A stretch of DNA of 64,000 nucleotides from Collinsella sp. TF08-11AT. Lineage in GTDB: Bacteria; Actinomycetota; Coriobacteriia; Coriobacteriales; Coriobacteriaceae. Of this stretch, positions 1-7,949 are shown in pieces. The position numbers and the translations under genes are program-made. Under the pieces are notes generated by a model, which was not told where the DNA came from, searched no databases, and saw only the letters and a program-made list of their open reading frames with translations. Numbering within the stretch: position 1 is the stretch's first letter; each line of letters begins with the position of its first letter. Location: positions 40,798 through 104,797 of the forward strand of contig NZ_QSRL01000008.1 of the NCBI RefSeq assembly GCF_003437035.1, read 5' to 3'.

Positions 1-1
1 C

Positions 2-508
2 ATGTGCGACGAATGCATCGACCTCTGCCCCCATACGCCGGGCGGCGACCCCATCGAGCCTGCAGATTCGCCCGAGGCGCAATCGCAATCGGATGCACTT
101 GCCAAGCGCATCCTTAACGGGCTTGGCTTCTGCGGCCATTACATGCACTTTCATGGCGGAGGCGTATCCGGCAAGGCGCCCATCATCTGCCTGCTGGCCA
201 AGCAACCCGGCGGCGAGATGTCGCAGCAGGAGCTCGGCATGCACTTTGACCTCAAGCCGGGATCGCTTTCCGAGATCCTGTCCAAGCTCGAGCTCAACGG
301 CCTCATCGAGCGCAGCCGTAACCCCAAGGATCGACGGCAACTCACCATTCGCCTGACCGAAACCGGCCGGGAAAACGCCCGCATCGACCAGGCGGCCCGC
401 ATCCGCTTTAGAGAACGGGCCTTTAGCGCGCTCACCCACGACGAGCGCGAGGACCTCGCCGAAATGCTCGATAAAATCCGCGTAACCTGGGAGGAACTGG
501 ATGATTAA
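2..508 (+). CDS. MarR family transcriptional regulator
   Basis: This 168-residue protein looks like a MarR-type winged-helix repressor. The recognition region lies at about residues 73-120 (MSQQELGMHFDLKPGSLSEI, then a basic wing with NPKDRRQLTIRLTETG) and is followed by a C-terminal dimerisation helix. Its stop overlaps the start of the ABC exporter gene by 8 bases, so the two are translationally coupled and the regulator very probably controls the exporter. The ATG sits at base 2, so a longer N-terminus outside the window cannot be excluded; the Cys-rich start (MCDECIDLC) has no visible upstream ribosome site for that reason. Ligand unknown. Confidence 0.85.
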   Translation: MCDECIDLCPHTPGGDPIEPADSPEAQSQSDALAKRILNGLGFCGHYMHFHGGGVSGKAPIICLLAKQPGGEMSQQELGMHFDLKPGSLSEILSKLELNGLIERSRNPKDRRQLTIRLTETGRENARIDQAARIRFRERAFSALTHDEREDLAEMLDKIRVTWEELDD

Positions 509-2345
509 AACCCTCATGGGAAGCATCCGCGACTATATGAAAGTCACTGTTGCCACGCCGCTGCTCGTGCTTGGCGAGGTGCTCTGCGAGATGCTGATTC
601 CATTTATCACCGCCAACCTGATCGACGCCATCAAAGACGGCGCCACCGTAGCCGAGATGCTTCCCACCGCAGGCTTTTTGGTGCTCATCGCGCTGACGTC
701 GCTTGCTTTTGGCGCCGCGGCTGGTGTCACCTGCAGCCATGCGAGCTGCGGATTCGCCAAGAACCTGCGTCACGACCTGTTCTACAAGATCCAGACGTTC
801 AGCTTTGCCAACATCGATGAGTTCTCGAGCTCCTCGCTCGTCACGCGCCTGACCACCGATATCAACAACGTGCAGCAGGCCTTTATGATGATCATCCGTA
901 TCGCCGTGCGCGCGCCGCTGGTATTGATCTTCGCCTTTACCATGGCGTTTATCATGGGCGGCAGCGTCGCCATGGTCTACCTGGTCATCATTCCGCTGCT
1001 GGGCTTTGGACTGTTCTTTATCATCTTTAAGGTGCGCCCCATCTTCTCGCGCGTGTTCCACAAGTACGATGCCCTTAACGAGTCCGTCGAGGAAAACGTC
1101 ACCGGCATGCGCGTGGTCAAGAGCTATGTGCGCGAAGACTTTGAGAAGGAGAAGTTCGCGACCGCCGCGCGCGACGTCCAGATGGACTTCACCCGCGCCG
1201 AGAAGCTGCTCGCCTTTAACAACCCCATGATGAACATCTGCGTCAACGGCGCGTTTGTCGTCATCATCTACCTAGGCTCCAAGCTCATCATCACGAGCCA
1301 GGGCACGCTGTTCGACGTGGGCCAGCTCTCCTCGACCTTTACCTATGGTTTCCAGATTCTCATGAGCCTGATGCAGCTGTCGATGATCTTTGTCATGGTG
1401 ACCATGGCCGACGAATCGGCACACCGCATTGCCGAGGTGCTGGCCGCCGAGCCCACGATCGCCAATCCCGCCGAGCCCGTGCTCGAGGTTGCCGACGGTT
1501 CCATCGACTTTGACCACGTGAGCTTTAAGTATTCCGCGCATGCGAAACGCCAGGCGCTCGACGATATCGACCTGCACATTACGAGCGGCGAGACCATCGG
1601 CATCATCGGCGGCACCGGCTCGGCCAAGTCCACGCTCGTTAACCTCATCGCCCGCCTGTACGACACCACCGAAGGCGCTGTGCGCGTGGGCGGCGTGGAC
1701 GTGCGCGACTACGACCTGGACGCGCTGCGTCACCAGGTCGCCATGGTGCTGCAGAAAAACGTGCTGTTTAGCGGCACCATCGCCGAGAACCTGCGTTGGG
1801 GCGACCCGAACGCCACCGACGAGGAAGTCCGCGAGGCAGCGCATCTGGCCTGCGCCGACGAGTTTGTCGACGGTTTCCCCAAGGGCTACGACACCTGGAT
1901 CGAACAGGGCGGCTCTAATGTTTCGGGCGGTCAGAAGCAGCGCCTGTGCATTGCACGCGCCCTGCTGCGTCGCCCCAAGATCTTGATCCTGGACGACTCC
2001 ACCAGCGCCGTCGACACCAAGACCGACGCAAAGATCCGCGCAGGACTGGCAAGCTATCTGCCCAACACGACCAAGCTCATCATCGCCCAGCGCATCAGCT
2101 CCGTGCAGGACGCAGACCGCATCATCGTCATGGAGGGCGGCCGTATCGCGCAGATCGGCACCCATGACGAGCTGCTTAAGACGAGCGAGATCTACCGCGA
2201 GACCTTTACCTCGCAAAACAAGATGTCTGCCGAAGGTACGCAAGACGCCGACGACGTCTCTGGCGACGCGAACACGGCGGCAGACAACACCGACATGACC
2301 GCAACGCAAGCTCAGACCCAGGAAGGAGGCGAGGCCCATGAGTAA
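501..2345 (+). CDS. ABC exporter subunit, degenerate ATPase site (pair 1, first subunit)
   Basis: A 614-residue type IV ABC exporter half: six-helix transmembrane domain (about residues 15-310) followed by a nucleotide-binding domain. Walker A reads GGTGSAKST near residue 370, with Ala where the usual Gly precedes Lys. The signature is VSGGQ. Walker B ends LILDDS, so the catalytic Glu position (about 499) is Asp. The Asp marks the non-consensus half of a heterodimer, and the next gene has the consensus half. A good ribosome site (GGAGG, 7 bases) lies inside the end of the MarR gene. The C-terminus carries a 50-residue Asp/Ala/Thr-rich tail. Substrate unknown; probably a drug, lipid or peptide. 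Confidence 0.92.
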   Translation: MIKTLMGSIRDYMKVTVATPLLVLGEVLCEMLIPFITANLIDAIKDGATVAEMLPTAGFLVLIALTSLAFGAAAGVTCSHASCGFAKNLRHDLFYKIQTFSFANIDEFSSSSLVTRLTTDINNVQQAFMMIIRIAVRAPLVLIFAFTMAFIMGGSVAMVYLVIIPLLGFGLFFIIFKVRPIFSRVFHKYDALNESVEENVTGMRVVKSYVREDFEKEKFATAARDVQMDFTRAEKLLAFNNPMMNICVNGAFVVIIYLGSKLIITSQGTLFDVGQLSSTFTYGFQILMSLMQLSMIFVMVTMADESAHRIAEVLAAEPTIANPAEPVLEVADGSIDFDHVSFKYSAHAKRQALDDIDLHITSGETIGIIGGTGSAKSTLVNLIARLYDTTEGAVRVGGVDVRDYDLDALRHQVAMVLQKNVLFSGTIAENLRWGDPNATDEEVREAAHLACADEFVDGFPKGYDTWIEQGGSNVSGGQKQRLCIARALLRRPKILILDDSTSAVDTKTDAKIRAGLASYLPNTTKLIIAQRISSVQDADRIIVMEGGRIAQIGTHDELLKTSEIYRETFTSQNKMSAEGTQDADDVSGDANTAADNTDMTATQAQTQEGGEAHE

Positions 2346-4257
2346 GGCAACGACCGCCGAGCGCGCGCTCAACCGCAAGGGCGGCACCATGTCGCGCCTC
2401 ATCAAGACGCTCTTTGGCTTCTATCCCGTGCTTTTGCCCCTTGTCGTCGCCGGCGTGGTGCTCTGCGCCATCATCAACTCCGTCGGCGCGACCTTCCTGC
2501 AGAGCGCCCTGCAGATTATTAGCGAATCGTGGCAGTCGGGCGATTGGGAAGCCGCACAGCCCAAGATTCTGCAGCTCGTGACCACCCTCGCCTGCATCTA
2601 CGGCGTCGGTGTCCTGTCCTCGCTCTTCTGGAACCGCGCCATGGCTATCGTCACGCAGGGCTCGCTCGAGAAGCTGCGCGAGATGATGTTCAACCGCATG
2701 CAGGACCTACCGATCCGCTACTTCGACACGCACCAGCGCGGCGATATCATGAGCCACTACACCAACGACATCGATACGCTGCGCCAGATGATCAGTCAGT
2801 CGCTGCCCAACCTGCTCATGACGATCATCATCATTGTCACGGTGTTCTTTATCATGCTGTACTACAGCGTGTGGATGTGCCTGGTCATCATCGCCGGCGT
2901 CGCCTTTATGACCTTTATGACCAAGCTGCTCGGCTCCAATTCCGCGCGTTTCTTCATTGCGCAGCAGACCGAGCTCGGCGTGGTCGAGGGCCATATCGAG
3001 GAGGTCATGAACGGCCAGAAGGTCGTCAAGGCGTTCTGCCACGAGTCTGCCGCCGAGGCCGATTTTGACGAGCGCAACGAGAAGCTCTTCGAGGTCTCGC
3101 AAAAGGCCAACATGTACGCCAACATCCTCATGCCCATCCTTATGAACCTGGGCAACCTGCTCTACGTGCTGGTGGCCCTTGCCGGCGGCATTTTCCTGGC
3201 ACTGGGCGTGCCCAACCTGAGCATCTCGGGCATGGCGCTGTCCATCGCCGTCGTGGTGCCGTTCCTCAACATGACCAAGCAGTTCTGCGGACAGATCGGC
3301 CAGATCTCGCAGCAGATCAACGCCGTGGTCATGGGCCTCGCCGGCGCCGACCGCATCTTTGAGCTCATCGACGAGAAGCCCGAGGCCGACGAAGGCTACG
3401 TGACGCTCGTCAACGCACAGGTGAACCCCGAGACTTGGGAGTTCGAGGAGGCTGACCACCACACCGGCATGTGGGCATGGAAACATCCGCACCGCGCAAC
3501 CGGCGAGATCGAGTACGTACCGCTGCGCGGCGACCTGGTCATGGACAACGTCGACTTTGGCTACACGCCCGACCACGAGGTGCTGCACGGCGTGTCCGTG
3601 TTTGCCAAGCCGGGCCAGAAGGTCGCGTTTGTCGGCGCCACCGGTGCCGGCAAGACGACCATCACCAACCTCATCAACCGCTTCTACGACATCGCCGACG
3701 GCAAGATCCGCTACGACGGCATCAACGTCAACAAGATCCGCAAGGCCGACCTGCGCCGAAGCCTGGGCGTCGTGCTGCAGGACGTGAACCTGTTCACCGG
3801 CACCGTGATGGATAACATCCGCTACGGCAACCTGGATGCGACCGACGAGGAGTGCATCGCGGCGGCCAAGCTCGCGGGCGCGGACGACTTTATCACCCGC
3901 CTGCCCGACGGCTATGACACCATGCTCACCGGCAACGGCGCCCAGCTGTCGCAGGGCCAGCGCCAGCTGATCTCGATCGCCCGCGCTGCCGTCGCCGATC
4001 CGCCGGCAATGATTCTGGACGAGGCAACGAGCTCCATCGACACCCGCACCGAGGCTATCGTGCAGGCGGGCATGGATAAACTCATGGAGGGCCGCACGAC
4101 GTTTGTCATCGCGCACCGCCTGTCCACCGTGCGCAACTCCGACGCGATCATCTGCCTGGACCACGGCCGCATCATCGAGCGCGGCAACCACGACGAGCTG
4201 ATCGCCAAGCGCGGGTATTACTACCAGCTGTACACGGGTGCGTTTGAGCTGGAGTAG
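2338..4257 (+). CDS. ABC exporter subunit, consensus ATPase site (pair 1, second subunit)
   Basis: A 639-residue ABC exporter half with an N-terminal transmembrane domain and a C-terminal nucleotide-binding domain. Walker A is GATGAGKTT (about residue 433), the signature is LSQGQ and Walker B ends MILDEATSSID with Glu562 intact. A 35-residue insert rich in Trp/His (about residues 365-400) joins the two domains. The start overlaps the previous stop by 8 bases, and AAGGAGG lies 9 bases upstream of the ATG. With the preceding subunit it should form a heterodimer in which this chain supplies the working Walker B, and its LSQGQ loop completes the degenerate site of the partner. Confidence 0.92.
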   Translation: MSKATTAERALNRKGGTMSRLIKTLFGFYPVLLPLVVAGVVLCAIINSVGATFLQSALQIISESWQSGDWEAAQPKILQLVTTLACIYGVGVLSSLFWNRAMAIVTQGSLEKLREMMFNRMQDLPIRYFDTHQRGDIMSHYTNDIDTLRQMISQSLPNLLMTIIIIVTVFFIMLYYSVWMCLVIIAGVAFMTFMTKLLGSNSARFFIAQQTELGVVEGHIEEVMNGQKVVKAFCHESAAEADFDERNEKLFEVSQKANMYANILMPILMNLGNLLYVLVALAGGIFLALGVPNLSISGMALSIAVVVPFLNMTKQFCGQIGQISQQINAVVMGLAGADRIFELIDEKPEADEGYVTLVNAQVNPETWEFEEADHHTGMWAWKHPHRATGEIEYVPLRGDLVMDNVDFGYTPDHEVLHGVSVFAKPGQKVAFVGATGAGKTTITNLINRFYDIADGKIRYDGINVNKIRKADLRRSLGVVLQDVNLFTGTVMDNIRYGNLDATDEECIAAAKLAGADDFITRLPDGYDTMLTGNGAQLSQGQRQLISIARAAVADPPAMILDEATSSIDTRTEAIVQAGMDKLMEGRTTFVIAHRLSTVRNSDAIICLDHGRIIERGNHDELIAKRGYYYQLYTGAFELE

Positions 4258-4272
4258 GAACGGTTACTGACG

Positions 4273-4380
4273 GAGGGTTCCCCGGGGACGGGCGGGGTAT
4301 TTCCTCCGCGCTCAAACATTCTCGCTGCGCTGCGAAACTGCGCGCGGAGGAAATACCCCGCCCGTCCCCGGGGCGCCCTC
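4273..4380. repeat. Long inverted repeat after the ABC operon
   Basis: Two arms of about 38 bases (4273-4311 and 4342-4380) are nearly perfectly complementary and flank a 30-base spacer. The arms are GC-rich (they contain CCCCGGGGACGGGCGGGG) and lack a T-run. It lies between the ABC stop codon and a conventional terminator. It resembles the other long intergenic hairpins in this window (11551, 37748, 38288, 56902) in design but not in sequence. Confidence 0.75.
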
Positions 4381-4424
4381 CTGCGCGCAGTCAGCCCGTC
4401 GTTTAGAACGGAATAAAAGTTAGT

Positions 4425-4460
4425 GAGGCCCTGGCCGTTTGGCCAGGGCCTCGTTTTGTT
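4425..4460 (+). terminator. Rho-independent terminator of the MarR-ABC operon
   Basis: A perfect 12-bp stem (GAGGCCCTGGCC / GGCCAGGGCCTC) with loop GTTT is followed by GTTTTGTT. It is placed 170 bases after the second ABC gene. Confidence 0.85.
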
Positions 4461-4550
4461 AGTCTTTTTGGGACGGGGCTTTTTGACTACTTTGAGGGTG
4501 CGCAGGCAGGGCGGCGAAAGTAGCTAAAAAAGCCCCGTCCCAAAAAGACT
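4461..4550. repeat. Dispersed hairpin element, GGGACGGGGC family, copy 1
   Basis: Arms of about 33 bases (4461-4493 and 4517-4550) are inverted copies beginning AGTCTTTTTGGGACGGGGCT. The same element recurs in slightly degenerate form at 53092-53166. The T-rich arm could act as a terminator for either flanking operon, here the ABC genes (+) and the LysR gene (-). Confidence 0.75.
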
Positions 4551-4566
4551 ACCCGCGCCAAATGAG

Positions 4567-5445
4567 CTAGTTGAGGAGTTGGGCCATGGCGTTGACGAAT
4601 TTTTGTACTTGGAGGGTGGGCTCGAGCGGGTAGTGCAAGAAGACCGGCACCTCGCGGCCGCATAGGAACGGCACGCCCACAAAGGCCGGGTGCACACCCG
4701 ACCATGCGCCGCAGGTGAGCACCGCGTCGCCCTTTTCCTCGGCTTCGTTAAAGAGCGCAAAGTCGAAGCTATCCACGTCGATCACGTCCACGCCGCCGTC
4801 GGCCAAAAGGTCAATGCGCAGGCTGTCCATGGCGTCGTTGCCGTGGCGCAGTACGCGCAGACGCATACCCTCCAAGTCGGCGATCGAAATACGGTTCTTG
4901 CGTGCCAGCGGGCTCGTGCGCGGCAGGTCGATATAAAACGGCACGTTGACAATGCGGAGCTTTTGGCAGGCATCACCCCAGCGCGGGGTCGAAAAACTCG
5001 ACTGCACCACATCCACCTCGCGCCCCAGACCTCGCATGACGGTCTCGCGCTCATCGTAAAGGTCCCCCACCGGCACAATCTCAAAACGCAAGCGCGGCTC
5101 CATGTCGTGCACCTGCGGCCACAGCGCGAGCGTGTGGCGCCCCGGGCACATCATCGATACGCCCAGGCGCACCGCACCGCCATCGCCCGCCGCTCGCCGG
5201 GCGCGGCGCAACGCATCCTCGGATTGGCGCATAATCGAGCGCGCGTCGTCCACCAACAGCGCGCCCGCCGGCGTCACCTTGACGCCCGAGTGCGAGCGCT
5301 CGAACAACGTGATGCCAAACTCGGCCTCGAACCCCGACACCTGTTTGACGAGCGCCGGGGTCGACACGCGCAGCTTTGCCGCGGCACGCGAGAAACTTCC
5401 CAGCTCCGCGGCGGCCGAAATAGCGTCAAGTCGTCGATCGTACAC
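4567..5445 (-). CDS. LysR family transcriptional regulator
   Basis: A 292-residue LysR regulator. The N-terminal helix-turn-helix runs through residues 1-60 (LDAISAAAELGSFSRAAAKL, then STPALVKQVSGFEAEFG and LFERS), followed by a periplasmic-binding-like effector domain. I chose the GTG at 5445 because GGGAG lies 6 bases upstream and the protein then starts at the usual distance from the helix-turn-helix; a GTG at 5478 would add 11 residues. It is divergent from the SDR/MFS/oxidoreductase operon and, by LysR convention, probably activates that operon and represses itself. Effector unknown. Confidence 0.88.
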   Translation of the reverse strand: MYDRRLDAISAAAELGSFSRAAAKLRVSTPALVKQVSGFEAEFGITLFERSHSGVKVTPAGALLVDDARSIMRQSEDALRRARRAAGDGGAVRLGVSMMCPGRHTLALWPQVHDMEPRLRFEIVPVGDLYDERETVMRGLGREVDVVQSSFSTPRWGDACQKLRIVNVPFYIDLPRTSPLARKNRISIADLEGMRLRVLRHGNDAMDSLRIDLLADGGVDVIDVDSFDFALFNEAEEKGDAVLTCGAWSGVHPAFVGVPFLCGREVPVFLHYPLEPTLQVQKFVNAMAQLLN

Positions 5446-5542
5446 GTCAATCTCCCGTTTTCGCACGCGCGGGCCCACAGCGCCGCAGGGGGTCGTTTTC
5501 GCAGGTCACACGCTCAATTGCGAACAAACCTCAATGCACAGT

Positions 5543-5559
5543 GTAAACCTACGGTTAAC
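5543..5559. promoter_or_regulatory. Candidate LysR operator
   Basis: GTAAACC-TAC-GGTTAAC is a near-perfect inverted repeat of the T-N11-A type in the divergent LysR/SDR promoter region, about 100 bases from the regulator start and 120 from the SDR start. Assignment rests on position and symmetry only. Confidence 0.45.
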
Positions 5560-5678
5560 GCCATTCTAACAAATATGCAATTCACCTGCGCGAACGCTAA
5601 GCATACGATAACCAGCGAAAACCACGTGGGTCGGTTAATGGGAGCGACCCACAGGGAGGCACAAGAAGGGAAGTTCCT

Positions 5679-6560
5679 ATGAGCAATTGGCTTAAGCTCG
5701 AGGGCGATGTCTGCGCCGTGACTGGCGCGCTCGGCGGTATGGGCGCCGAGATTTGCCGCGAGTTCGCCCGCAACGGCGCCAATGTCGTCCTGCTCGACCT
5801 GGACGAGGAGAAGGTCAAGGCCGCAGCCGCCGACCTCGCCGCCGAGTTTGGCATCCACGCCGAGGGCTACAAGATGAACGCCACCGACGAGGCCGAGGTT
5901 CAGGCCGCCGTCGACGCCACCATCGCCGAGTTCGGCCGCGTCGACGTTCTCGTCAACACCGCCGGCATCCTGCGCTTCGCCGCCATGGAGGACCTGCCGC
6001 TGAGCGACTGGGAGCAGGTGCTCAACGTCAACCTCACCGGCTACTTCATCACCTCGCAGCGCTTTGGTCGCGAGATGATCAAGGCCGGCCAGGGCCGCCT
6101 GGTGCACATCTCGACCGTCGCTAGCCACTCCCCCGAGACGTTCTCGGGCGTGTACAGCTCCACCAAGGCGGGCGTCAACATGATGTCCAAGATGCTCGCC
6201 GCCGAGTGGGGCCCTTACGGCGTGCGCTCCAACTGCGTCGAGCCCTGCTTTGTCAAGACCCCCATGTCGGCGAGCTTTTACGCCGACCCCGAGGTCGAGA
6301 AGAGCCGCAGCCGCCTCATCGCCACGCGCCGCATCGGCGAGGTCAGCGATATCGCCAACGCCGTCATGTTCCTGGCGTCCAAGCGCTCGGACTTTACCAC
6401 CGGCGACGCCATCAAGGTCGATGGCGGCTTCTCCAATATGATGGGCGACCTCACCGCCAAGCCCGGCGGTCGCCGAGCCTTTGCCGACAACTACCTCAAG
6501 AACAAGGGTGTCGAGCTTTGGTCCGATGAGTCCGGCGTCGCAAAGCCGACTGACCAGTAA
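5679..6560 (+). CDS. SDR family NAD(P)-dependent oxidoreductase
   Basis: A 293-residue short-chain dehydrogenase/reductase. The cofactor-binding motif TGALGGMG is near residue 16, an Asp after beta-2 (LLDLDEE) favours NAD(H), NTAG follows strand 4 (VLVNTAG), and the catalytic Ser and Tyr-x3-Lys (YSSTK) are present. A C-terminal extension of about 35 residues follows the usual VDGG end. It starts an operon with an MFS transporter and a Gfo/Idh/MocA enzyme. Two oxidoreductases plus a transporter under a LysR regulator suggest uptake and oxidation of a sugar acid, polyol or cyclitol, but the substrate cannot be read from the sequence. Confidence 0.88.
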   Translation: MSNWLKLEGDVCAVTGALGGMGAEICREFARNGANVVLLDLDEEKVKAAAADLAAEFGIHAEGYKMNATDEAEVQAAVDATIAEFGRVDVLVNTAGILRFAAMEDLPLSDWEQVLNVNLTGYFITSQRFGREMIKAGQGRLVHISTVASHSPETFSGVYSSTKAGVNMMSKMLAAEWGPYGVRSNCVEPCFVKTPMSASFYADPEVEKSRSRLIATRRIGEVSDIANAVMFLASKRSDFTTGDAIKVDGGFSNMMGDLTAKPGGRRAFADNYLKNKGVELWSDESGVAKPTDQ

Positions 6561-6624
6561 GCCAGCCCAACAGGGAGGCTCGCGGTGACGCCCGCTCCTC
6601 CCCGCATCGATTAGAAAGAGTCCA

Positions 6625-7881
6625 ATGGCTTCCACCAACTCCAACAAGGGTCGCGCCGTCGTGCTTTCCGCCGCGTGCGTCACCATGTTCTTCATCAGCT
6701 CCATCGCGCTGTACTCCGTCGTGTCCAAGAACCTGCTCGCCGTCTACCCCGAGTGGTCCAGCGCCCTTACCTGGGCTTTCCCGGTCTTTCAGACCATCAT
6801 GGCCGTGACGGGCATCTTCGCCGGCCGCATCTCCGATAAGATCGGTCCGCGCAACGTCGTGATCGCTGCCGCCGTGTGCTACGGCGTGGGCTGGTTCATG
6901 TCCGGCACCGTCACCGAGCCGTGGCAGTTCTACCTGTGGTTCTCGCTCGTCGCCGCCATCGGCAACGGCCTGGGCTACAACCCCGCGCTCACCACCGGCC
7001 AAAAGTGGTTCATCGACAAAAAGGGCCTCGCCTCCGGCATCACCCTGGCCGCTTCGACCGCCGGCCCCGCCGTGCTGTCCCCGGTGCTCGCCTCGCTGCT
7101 CATCCCGAGCCTTGGCATCTTTGGCGCCCTTAAGGCACTCGGCGTCATCTTCTTTGTGACGATCGCCGCCTCCGCCCTGTTCCTGAAGGCCCCCGAGGCC
7201 GGTTGGCTGCCCGAGGGCTTCGAGGCCCCCAAGGGCGGCGCGCACGCCGGCACCTTCGGCGACCTCACCCCGGGCGAGATGGTCAAAACCCCGCGCTTCT
7301 GGGTCCTCATCGCCACCTTCGCCTTCGCCGCCACCGCGGGCACCCTGCTCGTGGGCAAGGTTGCCTCCATCGCCGCTGTCCAGCTCTTCGCCGACCCCAC
7401 GAGCGCCGCGGCCGTCGCCCTCGGCGGCGTGGTCGTCTCCGTCAACACCTGCGCCAACCTGGTCGGCCGTCTGTCTTTTGGCCAGATCATCGACAAGCTC
7501 GGCGCCTACAAGTCGCTGCTCATCAGCCTTGTCGTCACCATCGTCGCGCTCGTCATCATGTCGATGAGCTTTACGCAGAGCATGTTCTTTGTGGCGCTCG
7601 CCCTGCTCGGCTTTAGCTTTGGCGCTCTGCTCGTCATCTACCCGCCGCTCACCGGTGGCGCCTTTGGCACCAGCAACATCGGTGTCAACTACGGCATCAT
7701 GTTCTTGGGCTATGCCGCTTCTACCTGGATCAGCCAGCCCATCACCGCCGTGCTGTATCACGCCGAGGCCGGCAGCGCCGCCTACCAGCAGTCCTTCTAC
7801 GGCGCCATCGTGATCGCCGCCATCGCCGTCGTACTCACCGTCTACATGATGGTCTCCGACAGCAAGAAGAAGTCCGCCTAG
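6625..7881 (+). CDS. MFS transporter, OFA (oxalate/formate antiporter)-like
   Basis: A 418-residue protein with twelve predicted transmembrane segments. The loop 2-3 motif GRISDKIGPRNV is typical of the major facilitator superfamily, and the overall pattern (SGTVTEPWQFYLWF, GNGLGYNPALTTGQKWF) fits the oxalate/formate antiporter-like subgroup, which carries small carboxylates. It lies 64 bases after the SDR gene and 68 before the Gfo/Idh gene, so it is probably the import step of the pathway they encode. The actual substrate is not known. Confidence 0.85.
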   Translation: MASTNSNKGRAVVLSAACVTMFFISSIALYSVVSKNLLAVYPEWSSALTWAFPVFQTIMAVTGIFAGRISDKIGPRNVVIAAAVCYGVGWFMSGTVTEPWQFYLWFSLVAAIGNGLGYNPALTTGQKWFIDKKGLASGITLAASTAGPAVLSPVLASLLIPSLGIFGALKALGVIFFVTIAASALFLKAPEAGWLPEGFEAPKGGAHAGTFGDLTPGEMVKTPRFWVLIATFAFAATAGTLLVGKVASIAAVQLFADPTSAAAVALGGVVVSVNTCANLVGRLSFGQIIDKLGAYKSLLISLVVTIVALVIMSMSFTQSMFFVALALLGFSFGALLVIYPPLTGGAFGTSNIGVNYGIMFLGYAASTWISQPITAVLYHAEAGSAAYQQSFYGAIVIAAIAVVLTVYMMVSDSKKKSA

Positions 7882-7888
7882 TTATACC

Positions 7889-7921
7889 AATGTGGCAAAG
7901 GGACAGTCCCTTTGCCACATT
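7889..7921. repeat. Hairpin of the TGTGRCAAAGGGA family, copy 1
   Basis: A perfect 15-bp stem (AATGTGGCAAAGGGA / TCCCTTTGCCACATT) with a CAG loop between the MFS and Gfo/Idh genes of one operon. Closely related hairpins occur at 34306-34340 and, in part, at 60044-60071. Inside an operon it could stabilise or partly terminate the upstream message. Confidence 0.8.
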
Positions 7922-7949
7922 CGCCAGCCACCAGCATTAAGGAGTCGAA

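Noticed and set aside
1272..2405. Long open frame on the minus strand opposite the first ABC gene, and similar long antisense frames opposite other genes (for example 2707-4191, 36253-37734, 40076-41557).
   Set aside because: They are the mirror of GC-rich coding sequence: no family similarity, no ribosome site, low-complexity His/Val/Gly/Ala composition, while the other strand encodes clear conserved proteins.
5446..5478. Upstream GTG start for the LysR gene.
   Set aside because: It has no ribosome site and would put 11 extra residues before a normally positioned helix-turn-helix.
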